Of a DNA stretch of 64,000 nt, positions 8,689-19,051 are shown in pieces. The stretch is from assembly GCA_934364805.1 (NCBI GenBank), contig CAKRMH010000012.1:25079-89078 (forward strand), written 5' to 3'. A program made the position numbers and the translations under genes. The notes under the pieces were generated by a model. The model was not told where the DNA came from, searched no databases, and was given only the letters and a program-made list of their open reading frames with translations. Position 1 is the stretch's first letter, and every line of letters begins with the position of its first letter. The stretch comes from an uncultured Lachnospiraceae bacterium (GTDB taxonomy: Bacteria; Bacillota; Clostridia; Lachnospirales; Lachnospiraceae).

Positions 8689-11529
8689 TTATTTCTTTTC
8701 CAGATATGGTTTTAAAAACTGTCCGGTATACGATTCCGGCACTTCGCAGATCTCTTCCGGTGTTCCCTGTGCAATCACAGTTCCACCGCCGTCTCCTCCT
8801 TCCGGTCCCATATCAATGATATAGTCTGCTGTCTTGATCACATCCAGATTATGTTCAATCACAACCACCGTATTACCGCCATCCGAAAGCCTTCTTAAAA
8901 TCTCGATCAGCTTATGCACATCTGCAAAATGAAGTCCTGTTGTCGGCTCATCCAGAACATAAATTGTTTTTCCGGTACTTTTCTTGCTCAGCTCTGTTGC
9001 AAGCTTGATCCGCTGTGCTTCTCCTCCGGAAAGTTCTGTTGACGGCTGTCCGAGCTTCACATAGGAAAGCCCCACATCATAAAGTGTCTGTATCTTTCTG
9101 TGGATTGTCGGAACATTTTTAAAGAACTCCAATGCCTCTTCCACAGTCATATTTAACACATCATATATGCTTTTTCCTTTATATTTGACTTCCAGGGTCT
9201 CTCTGTTGTAGCGTTTTCCCTCACAAACTTCACATGGAACATATACATCCGGGAGAAAATGCATCTCGATCTTCAGTATTCCGTCTCCACTGCAGGCTTC
9301 ACACCTTCCACCTTTGACATTGAAGCTGAAACGTCCCTTCTTGTATCCTCTCGCTTTTGCATCCGCAGTCGCTGCAAACAGATCACGGATCATATCAAAT
9401 ACCCCTGTGTAAGTTGCCGGATTCGATCTTGGTGTCCGTCCGATTGGAGACTGGTCAATGTCAATGATCTTATCCAACTGTTCCAAACCATCGATTCCAT
9501 CGTGATCTCCAGGGATACATCTTGCCCTGTTCAGTTTACGTGCAAGGTGTTTATAGAGGATCTCATTCGTCAATGAGCTCTTGCCCGATCCGGACACACC
9601 GGTGATGCAGGTCATAATTCCAAGCGGTACTTTCACATCGATATTCTTCAGGTTATTCTCCCTTGCTCCCCGGATCGTCAGAAATCCAGTTGGTTTTCTG
9701 CGTTCCTCCGGAACCGGAATTTTGATTCTTCCGCTCAGATATGCACCGGTGATGGATTTCCTGCATTTCATGATGTCTGCTGCGGTTCCTGCTGCAACTA
9801 CTTCTCCACCATGTGTTCCCGCCCCCGGTCCGATATCCACAATATAATCTGCAGCACGCATGGTATCCTCGTCATGTTCAACAACGATCAGTGTATTTCC
9901 AAGATCTTTCAGATCCATCAATGCATGCAGCAATTTATCATTATCTCTCTGATGCAGTCCGATACTTGGCTCGTCAAGAATATATGCTACTCCGACAAGT
10001 CCGGACCCGATCTGCGTTGCAAGGCGGATACGCTGAGCTTCGCCACCTGACAAAGTTCCGGTCGCACGTGTCAGTGTCAGATACTCCAGTCCGACTTCTT
10101 TTAAAAATCCCACCCTGGCACGGATCTCTTTTAAAATCTGATCTCCGATAAAATGCTGCTGTTCGGTCAGTTCCATCTGATCCAGGAACTCGCACAGATC
10201 CCTGACTGACATATCTGTTATCTCATGGATATTCTTGCCACATACCGTAACTGCCAGCGAAGATTTCTTCAGTCGTTGTCCGCCACATTCCGCACACGGT
10301 GTGATGCGCATAAACTGCTCATATTCCTGCTTCATTGTGTCTGAACCGGTCTCCCGGTAACGCCGTTCCACATTGCGGATCAAGCCTTCCCAGTTCAGAT
10401 CGTACACGCCTTCTCCACGCTGCCCTTTGTAATGGACTTTCAGGATTCTTCCGTCTCCGCCGTGAATCAGCATATGACGGATCTCTTTTGGAAGGTCTTT
10501 GTAAGGAGTATCCAGGGAAAATCCATATCCCTGCGACAGAGCCTGTAACGTTGCATACGTATAACTGGAAGGATCTGTGCATGACTGCCATCCGATCACC
10601 TGGATCGCTCCTTCGGAAATTGCCAGATTCTTATCTGGGATCATTAGGTTCTCATCAAATTCCATCTTATACCCGAGTCCATAACATACCGGACAGGCTC
10701 CGAACGGATTGTTGAACGAGAAACTTCTTGGTTCTACTTCATCAATGCTGATTCCGCAATCCGGGCAGGCGAAATTCTCCGAAAAATTGATCGGTTCACC
10801 ATCTACAACATCGACAATGGCATTGCCCTCTGCAAGGCGGAATGCATTCTCAAGAGAATCTGTAAGACGGTTCTCAATTCCATCTTTGATCACCAACCGG
10901 TCGATCACAATATCGATATTGTGCTTGATATTCTTCTCCATCGGAATATTCTCCGAAAGGTCATACATATTACCATCTACAACAACACGGACATATCCGC
11001 TCTTCTTTGCTTTTTCAAAAAGCTTCTGGTGTTCTCCCTTACGTCCTCTGACGACCGGTGCAAGAATCTGGATTCTGGTCCTTTCCGGCAGCGCAAGTAC
11101 ACTGTCAACGATCTGATCGATTGTCTGCTTGCGGATCTCTTTGCCACATTTCGGACAATGTACCACGCCGATCCTGGCATAAAGGAGTCGGAAATAATCA
11201 TAAATCTCCGTTACGGTTCCAACCGTGGACCTTGGATTACGGTTCGTTGATTTCTGATCAATGGAAATTGCCGGTGGAAGACCTTCGATGATCTCAACAT
11301 TCGGCTTTTCCATCTGCCCTAAGAACTGTCTTGCATAGGAGGACAAAGATTCCATATAACGTCTCTGCCCTTCCGCATAAATCGTGTCAAATGCAAGAGA
11401 TGATTTACCGGAACCTGACAGACCGGTTAAAACAACAAATTCGTCTCTTGGGATATCGATATCTATATTCTTCAGATTATGTTCATTTGCGCCTCTGATC
11501 TTAATGTATTTTCTCTGTTTCTTTGCCAT
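8689..11529 (-). CDS. uvrA: Excinuclease ABC subunit A
   Basis: A 946-residue UvrA, the damage-recognition ATPase of nucleotide excision repair. The first ATPase cassette has Walker A GLSGSGKSS (residues 36-44) and the second GVSGSGKSS. The signatures LSGGEAQRIRLATQIGSG and LSGGEAQRIKLATELSK are each followed by Walker B (AYILDEPSIGLH and IYVLDEPTTGLH). Zinc-binding cysteine sets are seen at CPKCG, CPDCG-CPVC, CAECG, and CEACSGDG with CEVC, the last forming the damage-sensing zinc module. Length and order are canonical. It lies 21 bases after uvrB and would be co-transcribed from the LexA-box promoter upstream of uvrB. Confidence 0.97.
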   Translation of the reverse strand: MAKKQRKYIKIRGANEHNLKNIDIDIPRDEFVVLTGLSGSGKSSLAFDTIYAEGQRRYMESLSSYARQFLGQMEKPNVEIIEGLPPAISIDQKSTNRNPRSTVGTVTEIYDYFRLLYARIGVVHCPKCGKEIRKQTIDQIVDSVLALPERTRIQILAPVVRGRKGEHQKLFEKAKKSGYVRVVVDGNMYDLSENIPMEKNIKHNIDIVIDRLVIKDGIENRLTDSLENAFRLAEGNAIVDVVDGEPINFSENFACPDCGISIDEVEPRSFSFNNPFGACPVCYGLGYKMEFDENLMIPDKNLAISEGAIQVIGWQSCTDPSSYTYATLQALSQGYGFSLDTPYKDLPKEIRHMLIHGGDGRILKVHYKGQRGEGVYDLNWEGLIRNVERRYRETGSDTMKQEYEQFMRITPCAECGGQRLKKSSLAVTVCGKNIHEITDMSVRDLCEFLDQMELTEQQHFIGDQILKEIRARVGFLKEVGLEYLTLTRATGTLSGGEAQRIRLATQIGSGLVGVAYILDEPSIGLHQRDNDKLLHALMDLKDLGNTLIVVEHDEDTMRAADYIVDIGPGAGTHGGEVVAAGTAADIMKCRKSITGAYLSGRIKIPVPEERRKPTGFLTIRGARENNLKNIDVKVPLGIMTCITGVSGSGKSSLTNEILYKHLARKLNRARCIPGDHDGIDGLEQLDKIIDIDQSPIGRTPRSNPATYTGVFDMIRDLFAATADAKARGYKKGRFSFNVKGGRCEACSGDGILKIEMHFLPDVYVPCEVCEGKRYNRETLEVKYKGKSIYDVLNMTVEEALEFFKNVPTIHRKIQTLYDVGLSYVKLGQPSTELSGGEAQRIKLATELSKKSTGKTIYVLDEPTTGLHFADVHKLIEILRRLSDGGNTVVVIEHNLDVIKTADYIIDMGPEGGDGGGTVIAQGTPEEICEVPESYTGQFLKPYLEKK

Positions 11530-11550
11530 TGGGCTTACTGTCCTTTCTGT

Positions 11551-13536
11551 CTAACTGTCTATCTCACGCAGCATATTCTTTAGCCTGACCATCTGATCCC
11601 TGTATTCTGCGGCAGCCTCGAAATTGAGTTCTGCGGCAGCTTTCTGCATCTTCTTCTTGATATCTGCGATCAGTTTCTCGAGTTCCTTTGCGCTCATGGA
11701 TTCCGGGTCTTTCTTGAAATCCATCTCCTCCGCAGCAACTTTCTTGGAAATAGCGATCAGTTCTCTTACAGATTTCTGGATCGTTGTCGGTGTAATGCCA
11801 TGTTCTTCATTATAAGCCTGCTGCACTTTACGGCGTCTCGCAGTCTCATCGATCGCAACACGCATGGAATCTGTGATCTTGTCCGCATACATGATGACAT
11901 GTCCTTCACTGTTACGTGCTGCACGACCGATCGTCTGGATCAGTGATGTCTCCGATCGTAAGAAGCCTTCCTTGTCTGCATCCAGAATTGCAACCAGTGT
12001 AATCTCCGGGATATCAAGGCCCTCCCGAAGCAGGTTGATTCCGACCAGGACATCAAACACATCCAGTCTCAGATCACGGATGATCTCCGCTCTCTCTAAG
12101 GTATCGATGTCAGAATGCAGATACTTCACACGGATTCCGAGCTCTCCCATGTATTTGGTCAGATCTTCTGCCATTCGCTTGGTCAGAGTCGTGATCAAAA
12201 CTTTGTGATGTGCAGCGGTCTCCTTATTTACCTCCCCGATCAGATCATCGATCTGCCCCTCTACCGGCCGGACAGAGATCTCCGGATCCAAAAGTCCCGT
12301 CGGACGAATGATCTGCTCCGCTCGAAGCAGTTCGTGTTCCTGTTCATAAACATTCGGAGTTGCAGATACAAACAGCATCTGATCAATCTTACTCTCAAAC
12401 TCTTCAAAATTCAGCGGTCTGTTATCCAGTGCTGACGGCAGACGGAAACCATAATCAACCAGTGTGGTCTTTCTGGAACGGTCTCCTGCATACATGCCCC
12501 GCACCTGCGGAATCGTGATATGAGACTCATCCACAATGATCAGATAATCATCCGGGAAGAAATCCATCAGTGTGTCCGGAGTTGCCCCCGCCGGTCTCCC
12601 TGCAAGATGTCTCGAATAGTTCTCAATTCCACTGCAAAAACCGGTCTCCTTCATCATTTCCACGTCAAAGTTCGTTCTCTCTGCGATTCTCTGTGCCTCG
12701 ATCAGCTTATCTTCGCCCTTGAAATACGCCACTCGCTCCTTGAGTTCCTCTTCGATATTCTCGCATGCCTTTAATATCTTCTCCTGCGGAACTACATAAT
12801 GGGATGCAGGAAAAACTGCAATATGGTTCAGTTCGCACTTGACTTCTCCAGTCAATACATCCACTTCTGTGATACGGTCGATCTCATCTCCGAAGAACTC
12901 CACACGGATTGCTGTGTCCGTCTCATTCGCCGGAAAAATCTCGACCACATCTCCGTGAACCCGGAATGTACCTCTCTTAAAATCCATCTCATTCCGGTTA
13001 TACTGCATATCGATCAGTCCATGGATCACCTCATCCCTGTCGATCTCCATTCCAGGCCGAAGTGACAGCATCATATGCATATAATCATCCGGACTACCAA
13101 TGCCGTAAATACACGATACACTGGCCACGATAATAACATCCTTGCGCTCTGCCAGTGCAGCGGTAGCCGACAGACGTAATTTATCAATCTCATCGTTGAT
13201 TGCAGAATCTTTCGCAATATACGTATCGGAAGAAGGTACATAAGCCTCTGGCTGATAATAATCGTAGTAGGATACAAAGTACTCTACTGCATTCTCAGGG
13301 AAAAATTCCTTCATCTCTCCATACAACTGCCCTGCAAGTGTCTTATTATGTGAAATGATCAGAGTCGGCTTCTGCAGCTGCTCAATCACATTCGCCATCG
13401 TAAACGTCTTGCCAGAACCGGTAACACCCAGCAGTGTCTCAAACTGATTGCCTTCTTGGAATCCTTTCACAAGCTCTGCAATCGCCTGTGGCTGGTCTCC
13501 GGTTGGTTTGTATTTGCTGTGCAGTTTGAACTCCAT
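11551..13536 (-). CDS. uvrB: Excinuclease ABC subunit B
   Basis: A 661-residue UvrB, the helicase-like subunit that verifies damage and recruits UvrC. Walker A is GVTGSGKTFT, and the damage-probing beta-hairpin is YYDYYQPEAYVPSSDTYIAKD. Walker B is DYLIIVDESHIT, and the helicase motif VI stretch is SLIQTIGRAARNSEG. The C-terminal UVR motif (LEKLIADIKKKMQKAAAELNFEAAAEYRD) contacts UvrC. I place the start at ATG 13536, preceded by GGGAG eight bases upstream; a TTG six codons earlier has no separate ribosome site. An SOS box and a terminator-like leader hairpin precede the gene. Confidence 0.97.
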   Translation of the reverse strand: MEFKLHSKYKPTGDQPQAIAELVKGFQEGNQFETLLGVTGSGKTFTMANVIEQLQKPTLIISHNKTLAGQLYGEMKEFFPENAVEYFVSYYDYYQPEAYVPSSDTYIAKDSAINDEIDKLRLSATAALAERKDVIIVASVSCIYGIGSPDDYMHMMLSLRPGMEIDRDEVIHGLIDMQYNRNEMDFKRGTFRVHGDVVEIFPANETDTAIRVEFFGDEIDRITEVDVLTGEVKCELNHIAVFPASHYVVPQEKILKACENIEEELKERVAYFKGEDKLIEAQRIAERTNFDVEMMKETGFCSGIENYSRHLAGRPAGATPDTLMDFFPDDYLIIVDESHITIPQVRGMYAGDRSRKTTLVDYGFRLPSALDNRPLNFEEFESKIDQMLFVSATPNVYEQEHELLRAEQIIRPTGLLDPEISVRPVEGQIDDLIGEVNKETAAHHKVLITTLTKRMAEDLTKYMGELGIRVKYLHSDIDTLERAEIIRDLRLDVFDVLVGINLLREGLDIPEITLVAILDADKEGFLRSETSLIQTIGRAARNSEGHVIMYADKITDSMRVAIDETARRRKVQQAYNEEHGITPTTIQKSVRELIAISKKVAAEEMDFKKDPESMSAKELEKLIADIKKKMQKAAAELNFEAAAEYRDQMVRLKNMLREIDS

Positions 13537-13583
13537 GGCTCCATCTCCCTTCAAAATCTGCCGTAGTCACTGATTATCCCAAT

Positions 13584-13658
13584 AAAAAAGGACAAAATCA
13601 ATGTCTTTCTAGTATGGCATTTATATGCTAATTCTACTACAAAGCTTTGATTTTGTCC
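13584..13658 (-). terminator. Terminator-like hairpin in the uvrBA leader
   Basis: On the minus strand the first bases of the predicted transcript, GGACAAAATCAA (13658-13647 side), pair perfectly over 12 bp with TTGATTTTGTCC, which is followed directly by TTTTTTATT. The enclosed 45 bases contain smaller dyads (AAAGCTTT and GCAT-ATAA-ATGC). This is the form of an intrinsic terminator placed between promoter and gene, which would allow attenuation or release of a roughly 75-nt leader RNA. Confidence 0.55.
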
Positions 13659-13662
13659 ATCA

Positions 13663-13681
13663 ATTATAGAACATTTGTTCT
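13663..13681 (-). promoter_or_regulatory. LexA (SOS) box overlapping the uvrBA promoter
   Basis: AGAACATTTGTTCT (13668-13681) is a perfect dyad fitting the Firmicute LexA consensus GAAC-N4-GTTC. It abuts and shares one base with a TATAAT -10 element (13668-13663, minus strand). Bound LexA would block RNA polymerase. UvrB and UvrA are established SOS genes in Bacillus, which supports the call. Confidence 0.85.
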
Positions 13682-13782
13682 TTTTATTTGTGCATTGGAT
13701 CAATGTAGATTCCATAGTCTGTCAGATCTGTGCCTTCCGGAAAATATGCACAAAAGCATCGAATCTATCCAGCTTGACCCTC

Positions 13783-15114
13783 CTATGCTAAACTGATCAT
13801 CCATTTGCGCCTCTTAAAAATAACAAGCGATACAACCAGCCTGAATATTTCTTCTGTGGTAAGCAGTGTATACACGCCCACAATCCCCCACTCAAATACA
13901 TACGCTGCAAGCAGACACAGTGGGATTCCGATGCACCATGTGCCAATAATATCAATCATCATGATAATTTTAGTGTTGCCGCCGCTTCTTATAATTCCGC
14001 CGCCCAGGATCATATTTTCCACCTTGACCGGTGCATATAAAGCAAATACAATAAGCAGTATCCTTCCAAGTACTTTTACGCTGTCATCCACACGATACAA
14101 TCCGGTATAAACCCCTGCCAGTACAATAAGCAGTGCAGAAACGGCTACCGCGCCTGCTAAGCCGGCATACATAATCTTCTTTGACTCTGTGTAAGCCTCA
14201 TCGTATTCTTTCCTGCCAAGCCGTTTGCCGACCATTACACCGGCAGCCGCCGACAATCCACTCAGTGCTCCTACAATAAGCCCCTGTATCGGGCAGGTAA
14301 GTGTGTATGCTGCCAGATTTGATGTGCCAAGATGACCATACACAGCAGATTCCACATTTTGTCCAAGACTCCACAAAAATTCACTGACCAGTATCGGCAT
14401 AATCATGATCAGATAATCCCTGATGGTAATCTTTCTAAAATGCAGTGACAGTACCGGCTGGTCTCCATCTTTTCTGATGCATAAAACAAATCCAATAACA
14501 ATAAATATCAGGTTAAACAACTGGGAAATAAGCGTTGCAATCGCAGCACCCTTTATTCCCATACATGGCAATCCAGATTTTCCAAATATCAGCAGATAAT
14601 TAAGGCCTGTGTTTACTGCAACTGCTCCAAAACTTGCTAAAAATGGTATCGTGGCATGCTCCCTGCAGCGCAGCCATGCAGATAAAACATTGCTGACCGC
14701 CATTGGAATATAGGAAATTGCTACAATTCTAAAATAGACCGCCCCCGTATTTATAATACTCATATCCTTCGTATACAATCCAAGAATCTGTAATGGAAAA
14801 ACTCCGGCTGCCAGCAGAAATAATGCTGATATTACCATTCCGCAAATAAGACTCACATCAAAACTGCACCATGCCTCTTTTGTATCTTCAGCCCCAATAA
14901 ACTGTGCGATCAAAATTCCTGCAACCGTGCTTACCGCACCAATCACCACAGAAAATATTAAAGAAAAGTTACCGCATAATCCAACTGCTGCTATATTTGT
15001 CTCGCCTAACTGCCCGATCATAATCTGATCTACAATGGAGAACGAAGCCTGCAGCATACTTTGCAATGTGACTGGAATTGCAATTTTACACAATGATTTC
15101 ATAAACTTTGACAT
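13783..15114 (-). CDS. MATE-family multidrug/cation efflux transporter
   Basis: A 443-residue polytopic protein of the MATE family, with about twelve hydrophobic segments and family motifs such as SMLQASFSIVDQIMIGQLGETNIAAVGL at the N-terminus and its pseudo-repeat FLWSLGQNVESAVYGHLGTSNLAAYTL in the second half. Such transporters exchange sodium or protons for organic cations, drugs or metabolites. It begins where the LacI-family regulator ends (shared base 15114), so the pair is translationally coupled. The regulator therefore probably controls it in response to an effector. The substrate is unknown, and a sugar- or nucleoside-like signal is only suggested by the LacI class of the regulator. 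Confidence 0.9.
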   Translation of the reverse strand: MSKFMKSLCKIAIPVTLQSMLQASFSIVDQIMIGQLGETNIAAVGLCGNFSLIFSVVIGAVSTVAGILIAQFIGAEDTKEAWCSFDVSLICGMVISALFLLAAGVFPLQILGLYTKDMSIINTGAVYFRIVAISYIPMAVSNVLSAWLRCREHATIPFLASFGAVAVNTGLNYLLIFGKSGLPCMGIKGAAIATLISQLFNLIFIVIGFVLCIRKDGDQPVLSLHFRKITIRDYLIMIMPILVSEFLWSLGQNVESAVYGHLGTSNLAAYTLTCPIQGLIVGALSGLSAAAGVMVGKRLGRKEYDEAYTESKKIMYAGLAGAVAVSALLIVLAGVYTGLYRVDDSVKVLGRILLIVFALYAPVKVENMILGGGIIRSGGNTKIIMMIDIIGTWCIGIPLCLLAAYVFEWGIVGVYTLLTTEEIFRLVVSLVIFKRRKWMISLA

Positions 15115-16124
15115 TATAATCCCCTCGTACTTTCTCTTTTTATTAACTCAACCGGCAACACAATTTCTGTCTCACATTCTGCTCCATCACGCATTGCCTC
15201 CAGACATTCAATTGCTGTTTTTGCTCTCAAGGCTGCCTCCTGATGAATCGTTGTAAGCGCAGGATTACTTTCCCTGCTTGCCATGTTGTCATCAAAGCCA
15301 ATGATCTGGATATCCTCCGGAATTTGTATGCCTTTTCCCTGTAAAAACCTCATAAGCTCAAGTGCATAAAAATCCGATACTGCAAAAACAGCGGTAACAT
15401 TACTCTTTATCAGCTCTCTATATTTGTCCTCATAAAAGCGCATTCTTTCCTTTTCTGTCCTGGGTATTTCCCATCTTAATGTTTCCTGCGGTCCAAATGC
15501 TTTGTGAAAGCCCTCGATGCGCTCTTTGTCCATGCAGATGAAATTATCCGCTATGCACAACGCTTTTTTATGCCCCAGCTCCCTTAAATATTTCCCAGCC
15601 TGATAACCGCCATCATAATGATCGATGACCAGATTTACTACCTTGGAGCATTTTTCAAAATAACCATCATACACAACAAACGATATCCTCATCTGGTTTC
15701 TGAGCTTCTCATAATCAGCTTCACAAAAGCCCATCAGAATCAGCCCATCCATATTCCACATGGATGCAAATACCGGAATCTCACCGATGTCAGATGTCGT
15801 TTTTATCATCAGAAAATATCCTTTTTCATTTACCTCATGGGACAGGGCATTCAGCGAAGACATCACAAATCCATCCTCTAAAACCCTGCCTTCATACTTT
15901 TCATGGTCATTCACCACCACACCGATGATTCTTGAATTATTTCTTGCAAGCAGAATGCCTGCCATATTAGGGATATACCCTGAGCGTTCAAGCTCCTGCT
16001 GGACACGTTTTACCGTCTCATCCGAAATCTTTTCTGTTTTGCCGTGAATCACCTTTGAGACAGTCGCTGTACTAAGACCCAACGCATCTGCAACATCCGC
16101 AATTCGAATCCTGTTCTGTGCCAT
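15114..16124 (-). CDS. LacI-family transcriptional regulator
   Basis: A 336-residue LacI/GalR repressor. The amino-terminal helix-turn-helix and hinge read RIADVADALGLSTATVSKVIHGKTEKISDETVKRVQQ, followed by GYIPN. A periplasmic-binding-protein-like effector domain covers the rest (SRIIGVVVND, VTAVFAVSDFYALELMRFL, IQIIGFDDN). The stop codon overlaps the MATE gene start, so it very likely regulates that transporter and itself. A dyad ATCACAAA/TTTGTGAT (16206-16235) lies upstream on the promoter side and could be an operator, although its 14-base spacer is long for this family. The effector is unknown. Confidence 0.92.
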   Translation of the reverse strand: MAQNRIRIADVADALGLSTATVSKVIHGKTEKISDETVKRVQQELERSGYIPNMAGILLARNNSRIIGVVVNDHEKYEGRVLEDGFVMSSLNALSHEVNEKGYFLMIKTTSDIGEIPVFASMWNMDGLILMGFCEADYEKLRNQMRISFVVYDGYFEKCSKVVNLVIDHYDGGYQAGKYLRELGHKKALCIADNFICMDKERIEGFHKAFGPQETLRWEIPRTEKERMRFYEDKYRELIKSNVTAVFAVSDFYALELMRFLQGKGIQIPEDIQIIGFDDNMASRESNPALTTIHQEAALRAKTAIECLEAMRDGAECETEIVLPVELIKRESTRGL

Positions 16125-16290
16125 ATCGATTTCCTCTTTTTTCTTATATTCTGATTATATGGTACAACAGAAATGTGCGTTTTACAAAGGTTAAGCGTGT
16201 AACCCATCACAAAATCCGTGCGTGTTTTTTGTGATATTTTACCAATGAATTTCTACAACTAGATTGTTCACTGCATATACCTCTTTGCGC

Positions 16291-16352
16291 AAAAAAAATC
16301 CCGATACACAGCAACCATGCATTTCTGCATTGGGTTCTGTGCACCGGGATTT
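16291..16352 (-). terminator. Strong intrinsic terminator of secA
   Basis: On the minus strand AAATCCCGGTGCACAG pairs with CTGTGTATCGGGATTT around a loop that itself holds an ATGCA dyad, followed by a run of eight T. It starts 27 bases after the secA stop codon. Confidence 0.85.
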
Positions 16353-16378
16353 ATCATCTCATTCTATTATGTGCTTCT

Positions 16379-18949
16379 TTATTTCAGTCGTCCGCAGCAC
16401 TGTTTGTATTTCTTTCCGCTTCCGCATGGACACGGATCGTTCGGATATACTTTCGCTGCTTCACGCTTCTTTGGAGCATTCTGTGCAGTCTCGTCTTTAT
16501 TTGTTCCGGTAACTTTTGCTACCTGCTCACGTTCTACCTTCTGCTCGATCTTGACATGGAACAGAAGACGGACGGTATCTTCCTGGATTGCTGCGATCAT
16601 GTCATCAAACATATCAAATCCAGCCATCTTATACTCAACCAGCGGATCTCTCTGTCCATATGCCTGAAGGCCGATTCCCTGACGGAGCTGATCCATATCA
16701 TCGATGTGATCCATCCACTTACGGTCAATGACTTTCAGTAAAACGACACGCTCGATCTCACGGAACTGTTCGATCTCCGGGAACTCGGTTTCTTTGGCTT
16801 CATAGAGAAGAACTGCTTTCTCCTTGAGATACTGGATCAGCTGTTTGTTATTCTTTACTGATTCCAGATCTTCTACTGTGATCGGCTCTAATGGGATGAG
16901 CGGGAGAATCAGTTCATTTAACTCGGTAAGGTTCCACTCTTCTTTCGGAATCTCTGCTGAGATACAGGTATTGACAGCTTTTTCCACGCGGTCCTGGATC
17001 ATCTTAAAGATAACCTCACGCATGTTCTCGCCATTTAATACGCGGAGACGCTCTGCATAAATAATCTCGCGCTGGTCATTCATAACCTGATCGTACTCTA
17101 ACAGATTCTTACGGATTCCAAAGTTGTTTGCCTCGATCTTCTGCTGTGCCTTCTCGATCGCAGATGTAAGCATCTTGTGCTGGATCTGCTCATTCTCTGG
17201 AACTCCAAGTGTTGTAAACACATCCATAAGCTTCTCAGATCCAAACAGTCTTAGCAGATCATCTTCCAGAGAGATGAAAAACTGGGATTCACCTGGATCG
17301 CCCTGACGTCCTGCACGTCCACGCAGCTGATTATCAATACGTCTGGACTCATGTCTCTCCGTACCGATGATCTTCAGTCCACCTGCAGCCTTGGCATCAT
17401 CATCAAGCTTAATATCCGTACCACGTCCGGCCATGTTCGTGGCAATGGTAACAGCTCCATGCTGTCCTGCCTGTGCAACGATCTCAGCCTCAAGTTCATG
17501 GAATTTTGCATTCAATACCGTATGCGGGATTCCTTCTCTGTTGAGCATTCCACTGACAAGTTCTGAAGTATCGATATTAATGGTACCTACTAAGACCGGC
17601 TGTCCTTTTTCGTGTGCCATTTTCACTTCTTCTACGACTGCGTGGAATTTCTCTTTCTTAGTCTTGTATACTGCATCCTCATGATCGATACGTGCAATTG
17701 GACGGTTGGTAGGAATCTCAATAACATCCATTCCGTAGATATCACGGAATTCCTTTTCCTCAGTCAGTGCAGTACCCGTCATACCGGATTTCTTGTCAAA
17801 TTTGTTAAAGAAGTTCTGGAATGTGATCGTAGCAAGTGTTTTACTCTCACGTTTTACTTTTACATGTTCCTTTGCTTCAATTGCCTGATGCAGGCCGTCT
17901 GAATAACGGCGTCCCGGCATGATACGTCCGGTAAATTCATCGACGATCATAACCTGATCATCTTTTACTACGTAATCCTGATCACGGAACATCAGGTTAT
18001 GCGCACGAAGTGCAAGAATAATGTTGTGCTGGATCTCAAGGTTCTCTGGATCAGCAAGGTTGTCGATCTTAAAGAACTGCTCTACACGTTTGACACCCTG
18101 CTGTGTCAGATTGACGATCTTGTCCTTCTCATTTACGATGAAGTCTCCGGTCTCTTCCTGTTCCATGCCCATCAGTGCATCCATCTTGGAGAACTCCGGA
18201 ACGTCTTCACCACGTTCCATCTGTCTTGCAAGAATATCGCAGGCCTCATATAATCTGGTCGATTTACCACTCTGTCCGGAGATGATCAGTGGTGTTCTCG
18301 CCTCATCGATCAGTACGGAATCGACCTCATCAATAACAGCATAATGAAGTCCTCTTAAAACAAGCTGTTCCTTATAGATTACCATGTTATCCCTCAGGTA
18401 ATCGAAACCAAGCTCATTGTTCGTTACATAAGTAATGTCGCAGTTATATGCGTCGCGGCGTTCATCATTGTTCATGCTGTTTAATACAACACCAACGGTA
18501 AGTCCCAGGAATTCATGGACTTTTCCCATCCACTCAGAATCTCGTTTTGCAAGATAATCGTTGACGGTTACGATGTGAACCCCTTTTCCTTCAAGGGCAT
18601 TCAGATATGCCGGAAGTGTAGACACAAGTGTCTTACCTTCACCTGTTTTCATCTCTGCAATACGTCCCTGATGCAGGATGATTCCACCGATCAGCTGGAC
18701 ACGGTAATGTTCCATGCCAAGCACACGGCGTGCTGCTTCCCTTACTGTTGCATAAGCTTCTGGAAGCAGATCATCTAAAGTCTCGCCTTTTTCCAGACGT
18801 TCTTTATATTCTTTTGTTTTTCCTTTTAATTCCTCATCTGAGAGCGCACCCATCTGTTCCTTATAGGATTCGATCTTATCTACGATCGGATAGACTCTCT
18901 TCAATTCCCTCTGGCTGTGGGTACCAAAAATTTTGGTTAATGTACTCAT
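16379..18949 (-). CDS. secA: Preprotein translocase ATPase SecA
   Basis: An 856-residue SecA, the motor that pushes preproteins through SecYEG. The N-terminus MSTLTKIFGTHSQRELKRVYPIVDKIE is typical. Nucleotide-binding domain 1 has Walker A-like MKTGEGKTLVSTLPAYLNAL and the DEAD-equivalent VIDEVDSVLIDEARTPLIISG. Domain 2 carries TIATNMAGRGTDIKL and QLRGRAGRQGDPGESQFF. The extreme C-terminus is a SEC-C zinc motif (CPCGSGKKYKQCC) used for SecB or ribosome contact. Length is normal for Firmicutes. It has its own terminator and lies divergent from the TSCPD gene. Only one secA is seen in the window. Confidence 0.97.
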   Translation of the reverse strand: MSTLTKIFGTHSQRELKRVYPIVDKIESYKEQMGALSDEELKGKTKEYKERLEKGETLDDLLPEAYATVREAARRVLGMEHYRVQLIGGIILHQGRIAEMKTGEGKTLVSTLPAYLNALEGKGVHIVTVNDYLAKRDSEWMGKVHEFLGLTVGVVLNSMNNDERRDAYNCDITYVTNNELGFDYLRDNMVIYKEQLVLRGLHYAVIDEVDSVLIDEARTPLIISGQSGKSTRLYEACDILARQMERGEDVPEFSKMDALMGMEQEETGDFIVNEKDKIVNLTQQGVKRVEQFFKIDNLADPENLEIQHNIILALRAHNLMFRDQDYVVKDDQVMIVDEFTGRIMPGRRYSDGLHQAIEAKEHVKVKRESKTLATITFQNFFNKFDKKSGMTGTALTEEKEFRDIYGMDVIEIPTNRPIARIDHEDAVYKTKKEKFHAVVEEVKMAHEKGQPVLVGTINIDTSELVSGMLNREGIPHTVLNAKFHELEAEIVAQAGQHGAVTIATNMAGRGTDIKLDDDAKAAGGLKIIGTERHESRRIDNQLRGRAGRQGDPGESQFFISLEDDLLRLFGSEKLMDVFTTLGVPENEQIQHKMLTSAIEKAQQKIEANNFGIRKNLLEYDQVMNDQREIIYAERLRVLNGENMREVIFKMIQDRVEKAVNTCISAEIPKEEWNLTELNELILPLIPLEPITVEDLESVKNNKQLIQYLKEKAVLLYEAKETEFPEIEQFREIERVVLLKVIDRKWMDHIDDMDQLRQGIGLQAYGQRDPLVEYKMAGFDMFDDMIAAIQEDTVRLLFHVKIEQKVEREQVAKVTGTNKDETAQNAPKKREAAKVYPNDPCPCGSGKKYKQCCGRLK

Positions 18950-19051
18950 ATTTATAACTCCTATTCACGCAATATGGATATTGTATCACTTTCAATGTCT
19001 TTGCACAACACGAACGCGTGAACGAATTATAAACTTTTTGTTAACGTTCCG

